Source: Halichondria panicea (Eukaryota > Porifera > Demospongiae > Suberitida > Halichondriidae). Taken from it: a stretch of DNA of 64,000 bases. The notes under the pieces were generated by a model. It had not been told where the DNA came from, did no database searches, and worked only from the letters and a program-made list of their open reading frames with translations. The first letter of the stretch is position 1. Each line of letters starts with the position of its first letter. The stretch spans positions 3,989,442-4,053,441 of the forward strand of contig NC_087392.1 of assembly GCF_963675165.1 (NCBI RefSeq). The letters run 5' to 3'. A program made the translations under genes and the position numbers. Shown here in pieces: positions 11,765 through 23,240 of the stretch.

Positions 11765-12085
11765 TATATGACTGGATATTATTGCAATTCGTTCAGAACT
11801 ATGCTTCAATTGCCAAATCGCTAACTGAACTGACAAAGAAGAGTTTGCCAGAGAATATAGAGTGGACAGAGAAAACCAAATTAGCGGCTGAAGAAGGTAC
11901 TCGTATCTGCTCCACTAATGAAGAACCCTGTTTGCTCTGACATTTATCTTGCAGACAGATGCTTCGGGAGTTTTAATTTCATGGTGTAACATTGTAAAGG
12001 ACAAGCTAACGCCAATGTTAATGCCCTCTCGCGATTGGAGAATGGCAGCAATTCGTACCAGGGAAGGAGGGAGGAAATGTGACAG
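11765..12085 (+). pseudogene. Second Ty3/gypsy fragment (RT end and RNase H end)
   Basis: On the opposite strand to the main gypsy element, a broken frame encodes QFVQNYASIAKSLTELTKKS followed by IEWTEKTKLA, typical of the RT connection region. Then, at 11,999-12,070, comes GQANANVNALSRLENGS, resembling the G-x-N-x-x-A-D-A-L-S-R end of gypsy RNase H. The RNase H body is missing between them, so this is an internally deleted relic. It abuts the gag end of the minus-strand element. Confidence 0.7.
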
Positions 12086-12828
12086 ACTCTCTATTTAAAC
12101 GAATAATGCTAGATTACTTATTAGTGCTAGATCTAGATTATGAGAACAAAACACATGCTAGGGTTTTATGTGTCATTGGGTCTTAATTGAAGTTTTGAGT
12201 GCTAATGAGTCAACCTGTGACAGTTTTACGTTAGTAAGCCTTGGTAAAATTATAATGTACACTTGTTTGTTTATTACCTTTTCAAATCAGAAAGACCTTC
12301 TCTAGAGAGCTAGGGTGAGTGATTCGATAGGAGGTTGCCCTTGAGTCATTTTGAATTAGATAGTCCAATTTATGCATGGAAGCTTACTTTTAAAGAGAGC
12401 TCTTTTAAAAGATGCATACAAGAGTCAAAAGAGCAGCCATTGTGAACTCTCGGACCTCTTTGCAGATCATTAAATTATATCATTGACAGGAAATGCAATA
12501 TTGTAGATCTATACATTCTTCTATCCTTGAAAGTCACATCAATAGATCAGATATATAGACTTCTGTCTTCAGGCTCCTTTTATAACACTCTTGGTTAATG
12601 TATAATTATGCAATCAGTGGCTCTCGGGCCTAAGTTACTACTGAGCCAATTTCTATAACTTCTTGAGCAAAGTAAAACAAACCGAGAAGCATAGCACAGT
12701 GCAGCTTACAACATTCATTGTTGAAGTAGAGTTACAATTATCACATTCAAATTTCGATACTATAATTATACAGATATATATACAGATCGATACTATAATT
12801 ATACAGAACAAGTTAGGCACTATGATTA
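12086..12828. other. AT-rich spacer, no gene seen
   Basis: It contains a short direct repeat (gatactataattataca at about 12,756 and 12,789) just past the kinase copy 4 stop. Otherwise no feature was recognised. Confidence 0.5.
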
Positions 12829-15060
12829 TTATTTTACAAAAGTAGCTATTTCACATTTTCTAAGTGCACCATCTCCTCCCACAACCATCAGTTTGTTCCC
12901 AGGCAGAACAGCAGTGAGGCATTCTGATCGAGGTGTTGACATTTGACTAACGACTGTCCATGATGTCTCGTTGTACTGATATATGTCCTCAGTTTCATCT
13001 CCATTGGAGTCCAGTCCACCCACTGCCAGCAAGTGGCCATTGATGATAACAAGAGAGGACCAGCTAACTGGCAAAGGGGCAATCTTCTCCCATGTAGCTG
13101 AGCTTGGCTCGGACTGAGTTAGTTGTCTTAATGAGCATTTGTATACTGAATACTCCTCTTGATCATCACTAGCTCGTGGATGTATGTACGCATAGTCTCT
13201 ACATATCATTGATGATGGTTGGGTGATTGGCACAGGTAGTGAGCTAACACTAGACCATCGCATGTTCACAGTTTTTAATATTTCGACAGTAATTAATTTG
13301 CTTGAATCACTCCATCCTCCAGTCACTACAAGTGTGTTATTAGCGTAAACAGCTCCAGGTGTCCACCGTTTGGTTGGCATGGGAGGAAAGTGTTCGACCC
13401 ATATGCTGTTAATGTAGCTGTAGAGTTTGTTACTAAAGAGTTGTGTGTCTGATGTTCCCCCCACAGTTGTGAGCATGTCATCAACACTGACAATAGTGAA
13501 CTCCCAGTTAGGACAAGGTGGTAACTCGTGCCACATGTTGTTTCTGAACTCATAAACAGTTTTATTTCCATTATTAAAGTACGCCTTGTCTCCAATCACG
13601 ACTGATGATCCATACCACATATCAATAGGTGCATCAGGTAGTGACTCTATTGTAACAGGTTTCATGGGTGTAGCTTGAGCTTGTCTCTCATCTCGTGGTG
13701 CGACTTGGTGCATTCGAGTCGATAGATAGTGGATTTCCTCGTTCTTGCTTGCCAACATTTGTTTCAGTTGAGTCACTTCTCTGTCTCGTTGATCGATGGC
13801 TTGTTGGAGGGCAGCAGTATTCTCCTCACAGGATTGCAACTCTTGGTTGAGTCTCCTCAGCTGTCTCTCCCTGGCTTCAGCCTCTTGTTGGAGAGTGTTC
13901 ACCTCATGTTGGTTTTCTTGTGTTGCTTGGCCTAGTCTTGTAGTGAGTCGACTAACTTCAATGTCCATTGTATGTAGCTGCTCATTGTTTTGTATTATTG
14001 TCTCTCGATTTATTTGTGCTTGTGTGTCTTTTTCCTTAATTTGCTCATTCTTTTCCGTTATAATCTCTTGATTTACTTGTAGTTGTTCATTTTTTTCTCT
14101 GAGCATCTGGTGCAGGTTTTGTTGGGAGCTTTCTTGGTACTGTGGTGTCCTCTTGACATCACCCAGTGTTAGGCAAAGCTGTTGGGAAGATGGTCTTTCA
14201 ACATCTCTGTCTTTGAGGCAGTGACGGGCAATCGGCAGTAGAGGGTGGGTGGGTTCCATCAGGCTGATGTGGGCTTGTCTTCTCTCTATCTCAGGCACTG
14301 GAACGTTGGCTTGAATTACTTGGTTTGGAAATTTTGGATCAACTAGTTCTCTTGTTTCAAATGGATCTGTCGGTTTTGGAAACTGTCGAGTTGTGATCTG
14401 AACTAGAAGCACACCAAATGAGAAGTTATCTAGTTTCTCTGTGTACACTGGTGGTTGCTTTAGTGCCTCGGGAGACATAAAGGCTGGTGTTCCCGGGCAT
14501 GTGGTCATTGTGGCTAGTTGAGTGCTGTTTGTGTCCCTAAATTTGGACATTCCAAAATCAGTGACTTTGGCTCGACTGCCTGCAATCAGTAGGACATTAT
14601 TGCTGGAGAGGTCACGGTGGATGATCCCATTGGAGTGGAGAAAGGCAAGTGCTTGAGCTATGTCATAGGAGAGGTTGACTTGAATCTGGTAGGGAATGAC
14701 TCCAGATGTTGACTCCAGGAAGTGTGTCAGACTCTCGTCCATAAGCTCCATGAGAAGAACTGGTGCATTTGTGTCGGGATCGCGATAGGTTCCTAAGTAC
14801 TGTACAATGTTTGGGTGGTTGATACGACTCAGAAATGCACACTCTGTTTCGAATCTTCTAAATGGACGTCTATGTTCTTTGCCAAGATCGGGAGCAGTCA
14901 ATTGGAAAAGCACCGGATAGAGTAGCTTTGCAGCACAGAGTAGCTGGTCACACTTGGCTTTACACACTGCCCCGTAGGAGCCAGTACCTAGAGTGTCGGT
15001 CTTGAAGAGTTGAACATTTCGGAATACGTACTCCTGTTTATGGTCTCGTCTCTCAACCAT
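12829..15060 (-). CDS. Protein kinase with coiled coil and Kelch repeats, 743 residues (copy 4, intact)
   Basis: One uninterrupted exon. Residues about 15-290 form a kinase domain: glycine loop GTGSYG (25-30), lysine 45 in CAAKLL, HRDLSSNN (148-155), DFG (168-170), SPE (196-198) and D211 of DNFSFG, so all catalytic residues are present. Residues about 310-470 are a heptad-rich coiled coil full of E, K, Q and N. Residues about 480-743 carry Kelch-type beta-propeller repeats (ELPPCPN...TTVGG, FPPMPTKR...VVTGG, APLPVSW...LAVGG, STPRSE...MVVGG). The architecture suggests a kinase oligomerised through the coiled coil and recruited to partners by the propeller; substrates are unknown. There is no signal peptide or membrane segment. 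The lack of introns, unlike most neighbours, suggests an origin as a retrocopy or a naturally single-exon family. Confidence 0.9.
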   Translation of the reverse strand: MVERRDHKQEYVFRNVQLFKTDTLGTGSYGAVCKAKCDQLLCAAKLLYPVLFQLTAPDLGKEHRRPFRRFETECAFLSRINHPNIVQYLGTYRDPDTNAPVLLMELMDESLTHFLESTSGVIPYQIQVNLSYDIAQALAFLHSNGIIHRDLSSNNVLLIAGSRAKVTDFGMSKFRDTNSTQLATMTTCPGTPAFMSPEALKQPPVYTEKLDNFSFGVLLVQITTRQFPKPTDPFETRELVDPKFPNQVIQANVPVPEIERRQAHISLMEPTHPLLPIARHCLKDRDVERPSSQQLCLTLGDVKRTPQYQESSQQNLHQMLREKNEQLQVNQEIITEKNEQIKEKDTQAQINRETIIQNNEQLHTMDIEVSRLTTRLGQATQENQHEVNTLQQEAEARERQLRRLNQELQSCEENTAALQQAIDQRDREVTQLKQMLASKNEEIHYLSTRMHQVAPRDERQAQATPMKPVTIESLPDAPIDMWYGSSVVIGDKAYFNNGNKTVYEFRNNMWHELPPCPNWEFTIVSVDDMLTTVGGTSDTQLFSNKLYSYINSIWVEHFPPMPTKRWTPGAVYANNTLVVTGGWSDSSKLITVEILKTVNMRWSSVSSLPVPITQPSSMICRDYAYIHPRASDDQEEYSVYKCSLRQLTQSEPSSATWEKIAPLPVSWSSLVIINGHLLAVGGLDSNGDETEDIYQYNETSWTVVSQMSTPRSECLTAVLPGNKLMVVGGDGALRKCEIATFVK

Positions 15061-15302
15061 AGCTATTGACTTGTTAGCAAAGTATAAAGGTTGTGCAGTT
15101 TATATGCTAGCTTTGAAAAGGGGCGAATAGTTTTTGTGTACGCTTAATTGTCGGGTGTGTCGGGATTTGTTTGCAGTCATAGTTACGTTAACAATGAATG
15201 CCATAATTTAAATCATTTGCTGTTGTTCACTTTCCTTGTTTATTGTGTACTGTGCATTGTATATGTCTTTGTATCATACCGAGTACCCTTTTCCACTATA
15301 CA

Positions 15303-15540
15303 GGATGCTGATGAGCTCAACAATTCAAGAGGATGGACGTGATGTGATGGTAGACCTTCACAAGGCCACCAACCACCCCCTACTCCTGAGACACTACTAC
15401 ACTGACGACACCCTACACTGCATGGTGAGGGCCATCCAAAGTCACAGCAATGCTCAACCCAACTTGGTGTCACTGTGACGTGGGAGGATATGAGTGTAAT
15501 GTCCGACTTTGAGCTGCACAATCTCTGCACACAGCTATAG
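15303..15540 (+). pseudogene. Decayed SMARCAD1-like SNF2 helicase exon (copy b)
   Basis: After an acceptor-like ttccactatacag, the + strand encodes DADELNN, then VDLHKATNHPLLLRHYYTDD, then in a shifted frame SVMSDFELHNLC. The last two match consecutive SMARCAD1 motifs (ANHPLL-R-YYT and the EVMTDFELH-LC segment). Stops at 15,342 (frame of DADELNN) and 15,477 and the frame change make it non-functional as it stands. It is the best-preserved of the copies. It lies just upstream of kinase copy 4 in divergent orientation, the same arrangement as copy a with kinase copy 1. Confidence 0.72.
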
Positions 15541-16061
15541 AGTACAATGTGTGAGAGTGTGTAGGATAAGTGGAGGTCAATGACTGATTGTAGAGTTAAT
15601 GTCTTTAGTAGTTCAATATGTGTGTACACAATGCAGTACTGTGTCATTATTAGGAGGTGTGATCACATGTTACGTGGTGCACATGTACACACATAATTAT
15701 GTAGGAATATCAGAACACACCCTACCCGGGAACTTCATGGGAGTGTTATAGTAAATTGTTGTTCACTTGAATAGAATGCGAGTACATCGTTTTACGTATT
15801 TGTCACAACTTTTCATTTATACTTTTTCCCCTGTAGGATGATTGTGTGGTGTTCAGTCATTCACAACGATGCTCGACATTTTTTTGCTGTGTTTCTATGG
15901 TAATACAGCTACACCAACCTACACCCGTCATGAGGTAAGTTAGTGACAAGAGTACATGTGTAGAGTGGAGCCCTGAGTTGATTAACCTGTACACACTAGC
16001 GTAACTGAGACTGTCTGTAGTAGCTTAGAAACAGAATTTTGTTTTGTATTACATAGAGGTG
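15541..16061. other. Spacer, no gene seen
   Basis: No coding or repeat structure was recognised. A Y-rich tract with ccctgtag at 15,828-15,837 could be an old acceptor but no SMARCAD1-like exon follows it. Confidence 0.45.
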
Positions 16062-16403
16062 CAGTTGAGCCTCGATTATCCGAACCCGTACCCCGATCAT
16101 CATCTGAATTCTCGATTATCCGGATGAAAGATTCGTCCAAATTCATAGCAAACACCTACTCGCGCATGCACATTAAGTATGCACGTGGTTGAAAGCTTTT
16201 GTGTCAGAAGCAGCAGCCTAACAGAGCTTGCTACCTAATTGTTCTGTCACTGATGCATTATGTCCAAGACTAGTACATTTGTAAGAGCTCTGGACATCAT
16301 TTTGAATACAGATGCTACTGGAACTATTGCAAAGTCATTCTGGTATTTCAGCCATCCAGATGAGGTGGGGACACCAGGTGTTCGAATAATCGAGGCTCAA
16401 CTG
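16062..16403. mobile_element. Tigger/pogo-like MITE, 342 bp
   Basis: The left end is CAGTTGAGCCTCGATTATCC and the right end is its near-perfect inverse ending GAGGCTCAACTG. TIRs of the form CAGT-GA-CCTCGATTATCCG are typical of pogo/Tigger elements. The expected TA target duplication is not clearly kept. No transposase frame is present. Confidence 0.85.
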
Positions 16404-17690
16404 TAGTAGCTTCATCTCGATCGGTACGAGCTATGAAGTAGGTGACCTGGGATCATCAGCACTGGTTTAGAAGCGATATGGGGCTCCCCCCACGGCCCTA
16501 TTTCACTAGCGCTTTGAGGCCCCTCCAGCGATATGGGGCCCCATTTATAACTTGCTGTGTAGATAGTAATTTATGGTATCTGTGGCATAGACTATGCTTG
16601 TAGCCTCAGCCTTATGCTCTGAGAAGATCTTAATATTATTGCTCATTCATAGTTATGGGTATAAGCAACTCGTCAGTAATAGGGAAGCTTATAGCCAAAC
16701 TAACATTGATAGGAGCTGCTTACATCAGTCATGCACAAGCTCTCTTAATTGCTGACTAAGTGCATAATTTGATAACACCATGGCTTGCAGGCGTAGCTAA
16801 GCATACCAGAGCAGGAAGATGTAGATCTATCCTCAATACTGTAGAGATTTTCTTCGGAACTGAACTCGAGAAATTTTGTTCATATCATGTGCCCCTGTTA
16901 ATTTTATAGCTGTTCCTTTAACTGGCTCTGTTCCGAGTCTTGGAGATCATGAGAGAAACACGCACACAGAACATGCATGCAGACATACATAGAAACAAAG
17001 ACGAGCAGGGCCTCTTCACAACACAAGTATATTGTCTACTATAACAAAAAGCACAGAGCCTTGCTCTTCATATAGAATACACAATTTCTACAGAAACACT
17101 CTTGCATTACACTGGAAAATAGAACAACAGGTGGCCATACTGACTGTACCATCCTCCACTGACAATTTCTTGCTCTTTGATTTGCAGTTTATTCTCAGCT
17201 CCGAGGAAAAGCTCTTGATAACAATTACACTAAGTCAGTAGCCAATGTCTTATGCTCAATATGAATGCATGCATGTGCTGTGTACAATGGCTATTTGTGC
17301 TATTACACTGTAACGCAGGTATTTTATGGTTGCCCTATTAGGGTATCATACAGGATTTTGAAATAAGAACAAGTAACCAGAACATTTTGGTGAAAAAAGG
17401 TCAACTGTTATTTCAATACCCTGTTATACAGTATGTAAAATTTCCAGCTATGGACACTCAGTCATATACAACTAGTACCTGAATGCAAAAAGGGGGGGAG
17501 GGGAATTGGAGCTAGCTAGGGGGGATATCCCCTTCCCCCCTGTATGACACCCTGTCTATAATGTTATCCTCAGTGACCAAGCAGCACAAATTATAGGCTT
17601 ATAGGCTAGTAATATATTCTGTATTGGACGTTTAGATCTACATAAACATTATAGCCATTGATTCTCAACTCAACCTCCTATTAGTATTAG
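16404..17690. other. Repeat-rich spacer without recognisable genes
   Basis: It holds a short direct repeat (agcgatatggggc at 16,471 and 16,529). It also holds a weak inverted pair, gggtatcatacagg (17,341) and cctgtatgacaccc (17,539), which may bound a small degenerate MITE. No coding signal was seen. Confidence 0.4.
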
Positions 17691-18147
17691 CAAGAGTGCA
17701 TAAGAAGAGAAGAGTGTCGAACTACTGATACTTCTACACAAACACTGTGCACAAAGTAACATGACTCGCACGTGATAAAGTATTGTAAATTTACTAGTAA
17801 TCTCCTAGTAAATGTTAACCGTGACGTTTTTAGGGGTGTGGTAATCGAACAATTCTAGCTAGTTGTTCCCGTTCAACGTTCAGAGCTTGTGGAGCTGCTC
17901 ACTGCACACTGATAGGAGACGATCTCTTCACAAAAATCATCTAAATAGAGACAATAGTCGAGTTGATCCTCTTCACTTGCACTGTTTACTCACTATTAAC
18001 AACTTTTGTGCGTTGCGTAATTATGCGCAAACGTCATCAATTGCGAGTTGCTCACGTGCAATTGACAGGATGTCACGTTACTTTGTGCACAGTGTTTGTG
18101 TAGAAGTATCAGTAGTTCGACACTCTTCTCTTCTTATGCACTCTTGG
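17691..18147. repeat. Long inverted repeat, 75-bp arms, about 300-bp loop
   Basis: The left arm (17,691-17,765) and right arm (18,072-18,146) are reverse complements over about 75 bp with one or two mismatches (core GTGTAGAAGTATCAGTAGTT). A third, partial copy of the arm lies at 18,254-18,276. This is a foldback structure, probably an inverted-repeat transposon; no flanking duplication was identified with confidence. Confidence 0.8.
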
Positions 18148-20084
18148 TATTAGGCTTCTGCGTACACAAAGGTGCGTTTGTAGACGCTCTGGCCCTGAGG
18201 TATGGATAGCGTCCGCCAAACACTGCTACAAACTGTGTCTGTGGTGCAAACTTGTAGAAGTATCAGTAGTTTGAGACTAGCTCCCAGGACTACTCTAAAC
18301 ATCATTGCTATGCTAGACTAAATAGGTCTATGGATGCAGAAGGTAGGGCTAGGGATTCGTGTATGTTCTGATCTAAACTGAAGAATGATGAGAATCACGA
18401 AAATGGTAGCGGATATCTCTAGGTACTAGGTATTGAATGAAAGGTTTTTGATATAGATCTAGATCTAGGATGATATTCTACTCTGCTTTTTAACAACACA
18501 TGCTCAGCAGTGCTGGAAACTGGAACAGGACGGATCAGAGAATGAAAGACAGATGTTCTGTAACAAGACACTCTCTTTAAAACTGTCAGAACTATAGCTT
18601 TAATATATGTGACTCCATGCATTTAATGATATGCACTAGTCTTGTATGTGGATGGTTAATATTATGACTTGTTCTTTCACATGGTACCGACTCCTGGTAC
18701 CAATACACCTACCACAACTCGGCTTCCATTTCGAGGGCGGCCTGAAAACGAGGTTTAAATGTTCCTGTCATTCGCCTAAAAAGAACTATCCATATTAGAG
18801 CATAACCAATCAGATTGTAGTATTTGTGATTATTTAAAATAGAACCACCCGATATAAAACCAGCTACACCCAGCCTGATTTCCAGTTTTAAATACGAAAG
18901 GAGGCAATAGCAAGTATTTATTGAGGTAATAATCAAGCTTCACCGTCTCATGATGCTGTCAGTATTTTCTTTCAAATTTTTACTAGGAGTGATCTCATTT
19001 TTGGAAAGGGGATAGCCTCGATTCCAGGCCGCTCTCAATTGAGAAAGACGGCCTGGTATACACTGTCTGCGCATGCGTTAATTGCCCCCAAGAATCTTGG
19101 GGGTCGAGATGTCTTAGTAAATTAGTCAGTATACTGTATATTTACAATGATGTCATTGCACAAATCATAGCAGTTTTAATAAGATACTTGCAACATTTAT
19201 GGCCTAGACTATAGTAGACTATAGTGACTAGTTTTGTTGTGATTGCTTCTACTTCTCTTCTGGGATCATGACGGATACACGGCTCCATGTAGTATACACT
19301 ACTGTGGACTAGACTCATCTACTTGTAAGAAGGTAAAAGGTATATAAAAAGGAGGAACTTTGGAGGGCCTCAGTCTGATTATTACAATTCCTGCTTCTAT
19401 ACAACTACAGGTAGTACTGTACTGTAGGTGGCTGCAAAAATTACCAGTATGAACTCGTGAGTTGGTTAATTTATACCTGTTTGGAGCGTGGTATCCTATC
19501 CGAATGTTTTTCTCTATCGCTATAGGCTGGACAGAAGGGTTATGGCTGCCATGCAGTGATGCATCAAACAAACCTCAATAAAAAGTAAGCAGCTCAATTC
19601 TAATAACAATTATCACTTTTCAGCTGAGAGTTTCCAGAGGAAGAAACTAACTTTTCACTTCACTTCACTTCCCTGACTATAATTTCTGTTACAAGTTTTA
19701 CATCGAATGTGCATTAATAGTCTCTGTACCATGACTGTGGTATAATCAGTACACTTAATTATGTTTAAAATGAACTTGTTTGCAAAGCATGTGTTTCAAA
19801 TGTGTTATGCATGCCTCCTCCAATATGCAACATGATCAACACTGAACCCATAATAATTATTATTATGAACCACTAACTCAGCCATGATGTATTTAATAGG
19901 ATTGGCTTACATGTACACTGGACAGTGAACACAATAAATTTATAAGGCTCTTGATAGCACATGAAAAGATATAGAGGGCGATCATAATTCGAAAGTGCCA
20001 AGTCAGCATAATAATGAAACCTTGTTAATTAATATCACCATTCCATTTTTGTATGCACATGTCACTAATCTTTTGCCTCTTTTC
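18148..20084. other. Spacer with transposon fragments
   Basis: No gene was seen. At 19,013-19,110 there is a single left end of the TAGCCTCG family (TAGCCTCGATTCCAGGCCG ... CGGCCTGGTA) followed by GCGCATGCG and a 19-bp palindrome CCCCCAAGAATCTTGGGGG. The same layout recurs at 26,969-27,075. Confidence 0.5.
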
Positions 20085-21581
20085 TCTCCAGCACTCGCGG
20101 CCAAAGATCAGCAGCCCAAAAGCCTGCCAGAACCTCCAGCGTGGCAGAAAAAAAGTCTTCGTGCAGTTCTCTATCCAAGGCAGTTTCACTATCCGAAATA
20201 GGCCGCAAGCCCTGGAAGTGAGAGACGAGGAAGGAAACTAGAACTCTATTCATTATGGGAGATCTTCGACGAGCTTGAGTTGAAGAACGAGCTTCGATCA
20301 AAAGAGTATTTGTCCAGAAAATGATCGTATTGCACAACAGTGTTCCGAAAAATGTTGAAGGAGTGCAAAATAAACCAAAGATGGTCAGTGGACGGAAATG
20401 TAGAAATTACAAGCTTAGGTTGCGTGCCAGAGATAGTGAACTCGTCAAGACAGCTAGCAGACGTAATTGTCTGGACGGACGACAAATCAGAAGTAGCTTT
20501 GACTGCAGAAGTACACAATCTTCCCCCCAATGTACTTGACTGAGCGGAAGGCAACTCTTGGAACCACAGATCTTTTGCGGAACCTCCAGCAAGGCAACGA
20601 TGTCACATCAACCACAGCGTTTGCACTACTGAATACTTTCTGCAAGCAATGTATCACCCAAATTGATGTCGAATGGAAAGACCTCCGTTTTGAGACAACC
20701 ACTACTCGGTTCCGGGATGTCAAGGATAGCATTGCACAAATAAGGAAAATGTTGTTCGAGAAGTGCCCTTGAGGTGTAAGTTATCACTCTGTTGTGAATA
20801 CATGATTCGGTTGTCTGAACCAGACTTGTTTTTATTTGACAGCAACCCGTACACTGAGCAACTTCTGTCCACTACGCACGTCATTGTTCGATCAGACACT
20901 ACAGTATACAAGGTTTTGTATAGCCCAAATGAAAAAGACTCCTTGCAACTGTACTGGGATCAATTCGAAAGGGCGTCATCTCTTCCGTCACAATCACACG
21001 ATGTACGTTGCCCTTCCAAACAAAAGTGATGAGGGGTAGTGAAGTACCTGTATTTGCCATTTAATTGTCTGGACAGAACTGAAGCCAAGGGTTGCTTGAA
21101 AGAATTTGTAAAGCTTACGAAAGTTGCTTTGGATGAATTACATGGTTTTGGTTTATCTCGTAATGACATACGAATGGCGAATATATTATTCGATGCTGAT
21201 TATAGACTAATGCTTGCTTATTGACTTGGATAGAGCTGATTATGTTAGCAAAGTGTCATCTTTTTTCTCGACCGAAATGCCCAGCTGCATGTACACGCAT
21301 GATGACGAGCACATATTCAAGGACGGTATCGAGACTGATTTTTACCAGTTGGGGTGGTTAATAGCATGGATTCTAAAACCGAAAAAAAAGGTGAACTACC
21401 CTACCACGAAAGAGTTTGGAGTAAGGAACCACAACTTATCCGTAAGAACAGATTGATATATAGCCTCACTATAGTCGTGGAAGGAAAGTATTTCGAAGAG
21501 TATTTAGTTGATATTCCAGAGGACCAAACCTCCATCGCGGACATACTGAAGGCTCGATCAACAATAACTGAACTATTGTAG
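20085..21581 (+). pseudogene. Decayed kinase-like gene with an unknown N-terminal domain
   Basis: Coding-like sequence runs through several frames without introns. The C-terminal part (about 21,039-21,400) has ALDELHGFGLSRNDIRMANI followed after a shift by LDRADY, a layout like the N-D-x-R-x-x-N catalytic loop and D-L-D-R metal site of divergent kinase-like folds. The N-terminal part (about 20,260-20,540) contains GCVPEIVNSSRQLADVIVW and AEVHNLPP, which might be a nuclease-type core but is not certain. Stops occur at 20,201, 20,538, 20,769 and 21,224. It resembles repeat-encoded kinase proteins such as the kinase domains linked to Crinkler-type proteins, but that link is a guess. Confidence 0.5.
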
Positions 21582-21870
21582 ATAATAGGATGTGTCAAAT
21601 TTGTGCAGAAATTAAAATAATTATATTGTTGTCTTTGTGATATCGTCTATTTTGTTGTCTGTGATTATTAGGATTTGTTGCCCAGTGAGTGGGCAGATCA
21701 AAGCAATCCAGTGCTCTGTATATGGCATGTTGCATCACTACCATAGATTTGCACTGCATTATATGGCATAATGCACTGGGATTATATGCACTTGCACTGT
21801 ACTGTGTGTAAATGTAGATTTCTGCAAGAGATATCATAATTATTCGTAGCACGTGATTGTTATGTAATAG
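21582..21870. other. Spacer, no gene seen
   Basis: AT-rich sequence between the decayed kinase-like gene and the 3' end of the LINE. Nothing was recognised. Confidence 0.4.
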
Positions 21871-23240
21871 TAATTGCCCTACATGTCAAGTCAGCAAATA
21901 TGTGTAGCTTTTTCTTCTTATTATTTGTCACCTCCGCTTTAGGAGAGTAGCCTTTACTGGCCATGTGACTTACGAAATTGTCAACGTGTCGGGTGTGGTC
22001 AATAATTGGGCGCGCGCCAATCTCAAATTGTGGAGGTAGTTCACAGCAAATTTTGGGGCGCATGTGTCCTCTATCCAGGTTGTTCCGAGGAGGAAGCTAG
22101 TCGAATAAGAGGTTTGGGGATGAGATTATCGAAGCGATTGTGTCTGGGGCCAGAGGTAGCTGTTGGTCACGGATATCTTGGAGGGCTGGGCAGACGATTG
22201 AGAAATGATATGCATTCTCTGGTCCTGTACTGCATAACTTCCACAGTGGGGAGATGTTGCCCCTGAATCTAGCCACGTCTGCCTCTAAACCATCACAGTT
22301 CACTAACAGTCTAACTCTGAAGTTTGATCTCTGCAGCATCTGTCTGTCCCCTTTCGATACCATCCAGTGAGGGAAAATGTGCCCATTGGTGATGGACTTA
22401 GGCCTGCATTTGGAGATTGGGATTGATCCACACTGAGATTGAAGGAGAACATACTCATTGGTTGATAGTATCAGTTTTATTGAGTTTTTCCATGAAAGTT
22501 TGGAGCAGGGTAAGGCAATTTTAAGATCTGGGATAGAATGCAGTGCATATTCCTCAAGGGAGAGAGCCCATGAGTGAATTATGCTAGATTGCCCATTGTC
22601 TCCTAGTCTCTTAAGTAGGACTGTACGGGCTAGTGAGCTAGGGTTGAGGCTTAGAAGTGAAAAAATAAAGTTGAGCTTTCTGCTGGCAATAGCTTTATTT
22701 ATAGGAACTGTTCCTAGCAGGAAATTGAGAGCAGTAGACGGGTATCTAGTTGGAAGTCCCTGGATGGTTCTAAGGATTTTTCTGTGCACCCTCTCAAGCA
22801 TAAGAAGTTCTGTTTTGGTTAACATCCACAGCTCCGATCCGAAAAGGAGGGTGGGTAAGCACAGTGTTCTGTAAAGTTTCAGGATTGTGTGAGGGTGGAG
22901 GCTTCCGAATCTAGCACCCACTGCGTTGAGAGCAAAGAAAGCACTTCTTCCACGAGAGGCTCTTTCGTTTGTCCTAGGCATTATTGATGGAGAGACTGAT
23001 TTGAGTATTCCTAAATGGTGGGCCTCCTCTGCTTCATTAGGTTTCCCAAAGACCAGTGCCGGAGCTCTCGATTTTTCGCTCTAGACACTACTGACTCGCC
23101 AATCACTAAAATAGAAGATTTGGACGGGTTGATTTTATATCTCCAAACGCAGGAGTATTCATACACCGTGTTAATCATTGTCTGTAGGGAGAGGGGATTG
23201 TCTGCAACAAGTGCAAGGTCATCTACGTGATGCTCAATAC
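21870..23240 (-). mobile_element. 5'-truncated non-LTR retrotransposon (LINE), reverse transcriptase C-terminal half
   Basis: On the minus strand sequence begins at the RT active-site motif (HVDDLALVADN, a changed YADD) near 23,230. After a frameshift near 22,985 it continues as a 294-residue frame (22,981-22,097) with LYRTLCLPTLLFGSELWML, the conserved segment after the RT palm of CR1/Jockey-like LINEs, and a C-terminal Cys/His region. 5' truncation is the usual outcome of target-primed reverse transcription. The upstream endonuclease and most of the RT are missing. Clade assignment is uncertain. Confidence 0.85.

Noticed and set aside
17863-18153. 96-residue open frame between the arms of the inverted repeat
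   Set aside because: Low-credibility composition, no family motif, and it runs into the repeat arm itself.
20065-20337. Minus-strand 90-residue frame
   Set aside because: It is a shadow of the plus-strand kinase-like relic, which has the recognisable motifs.
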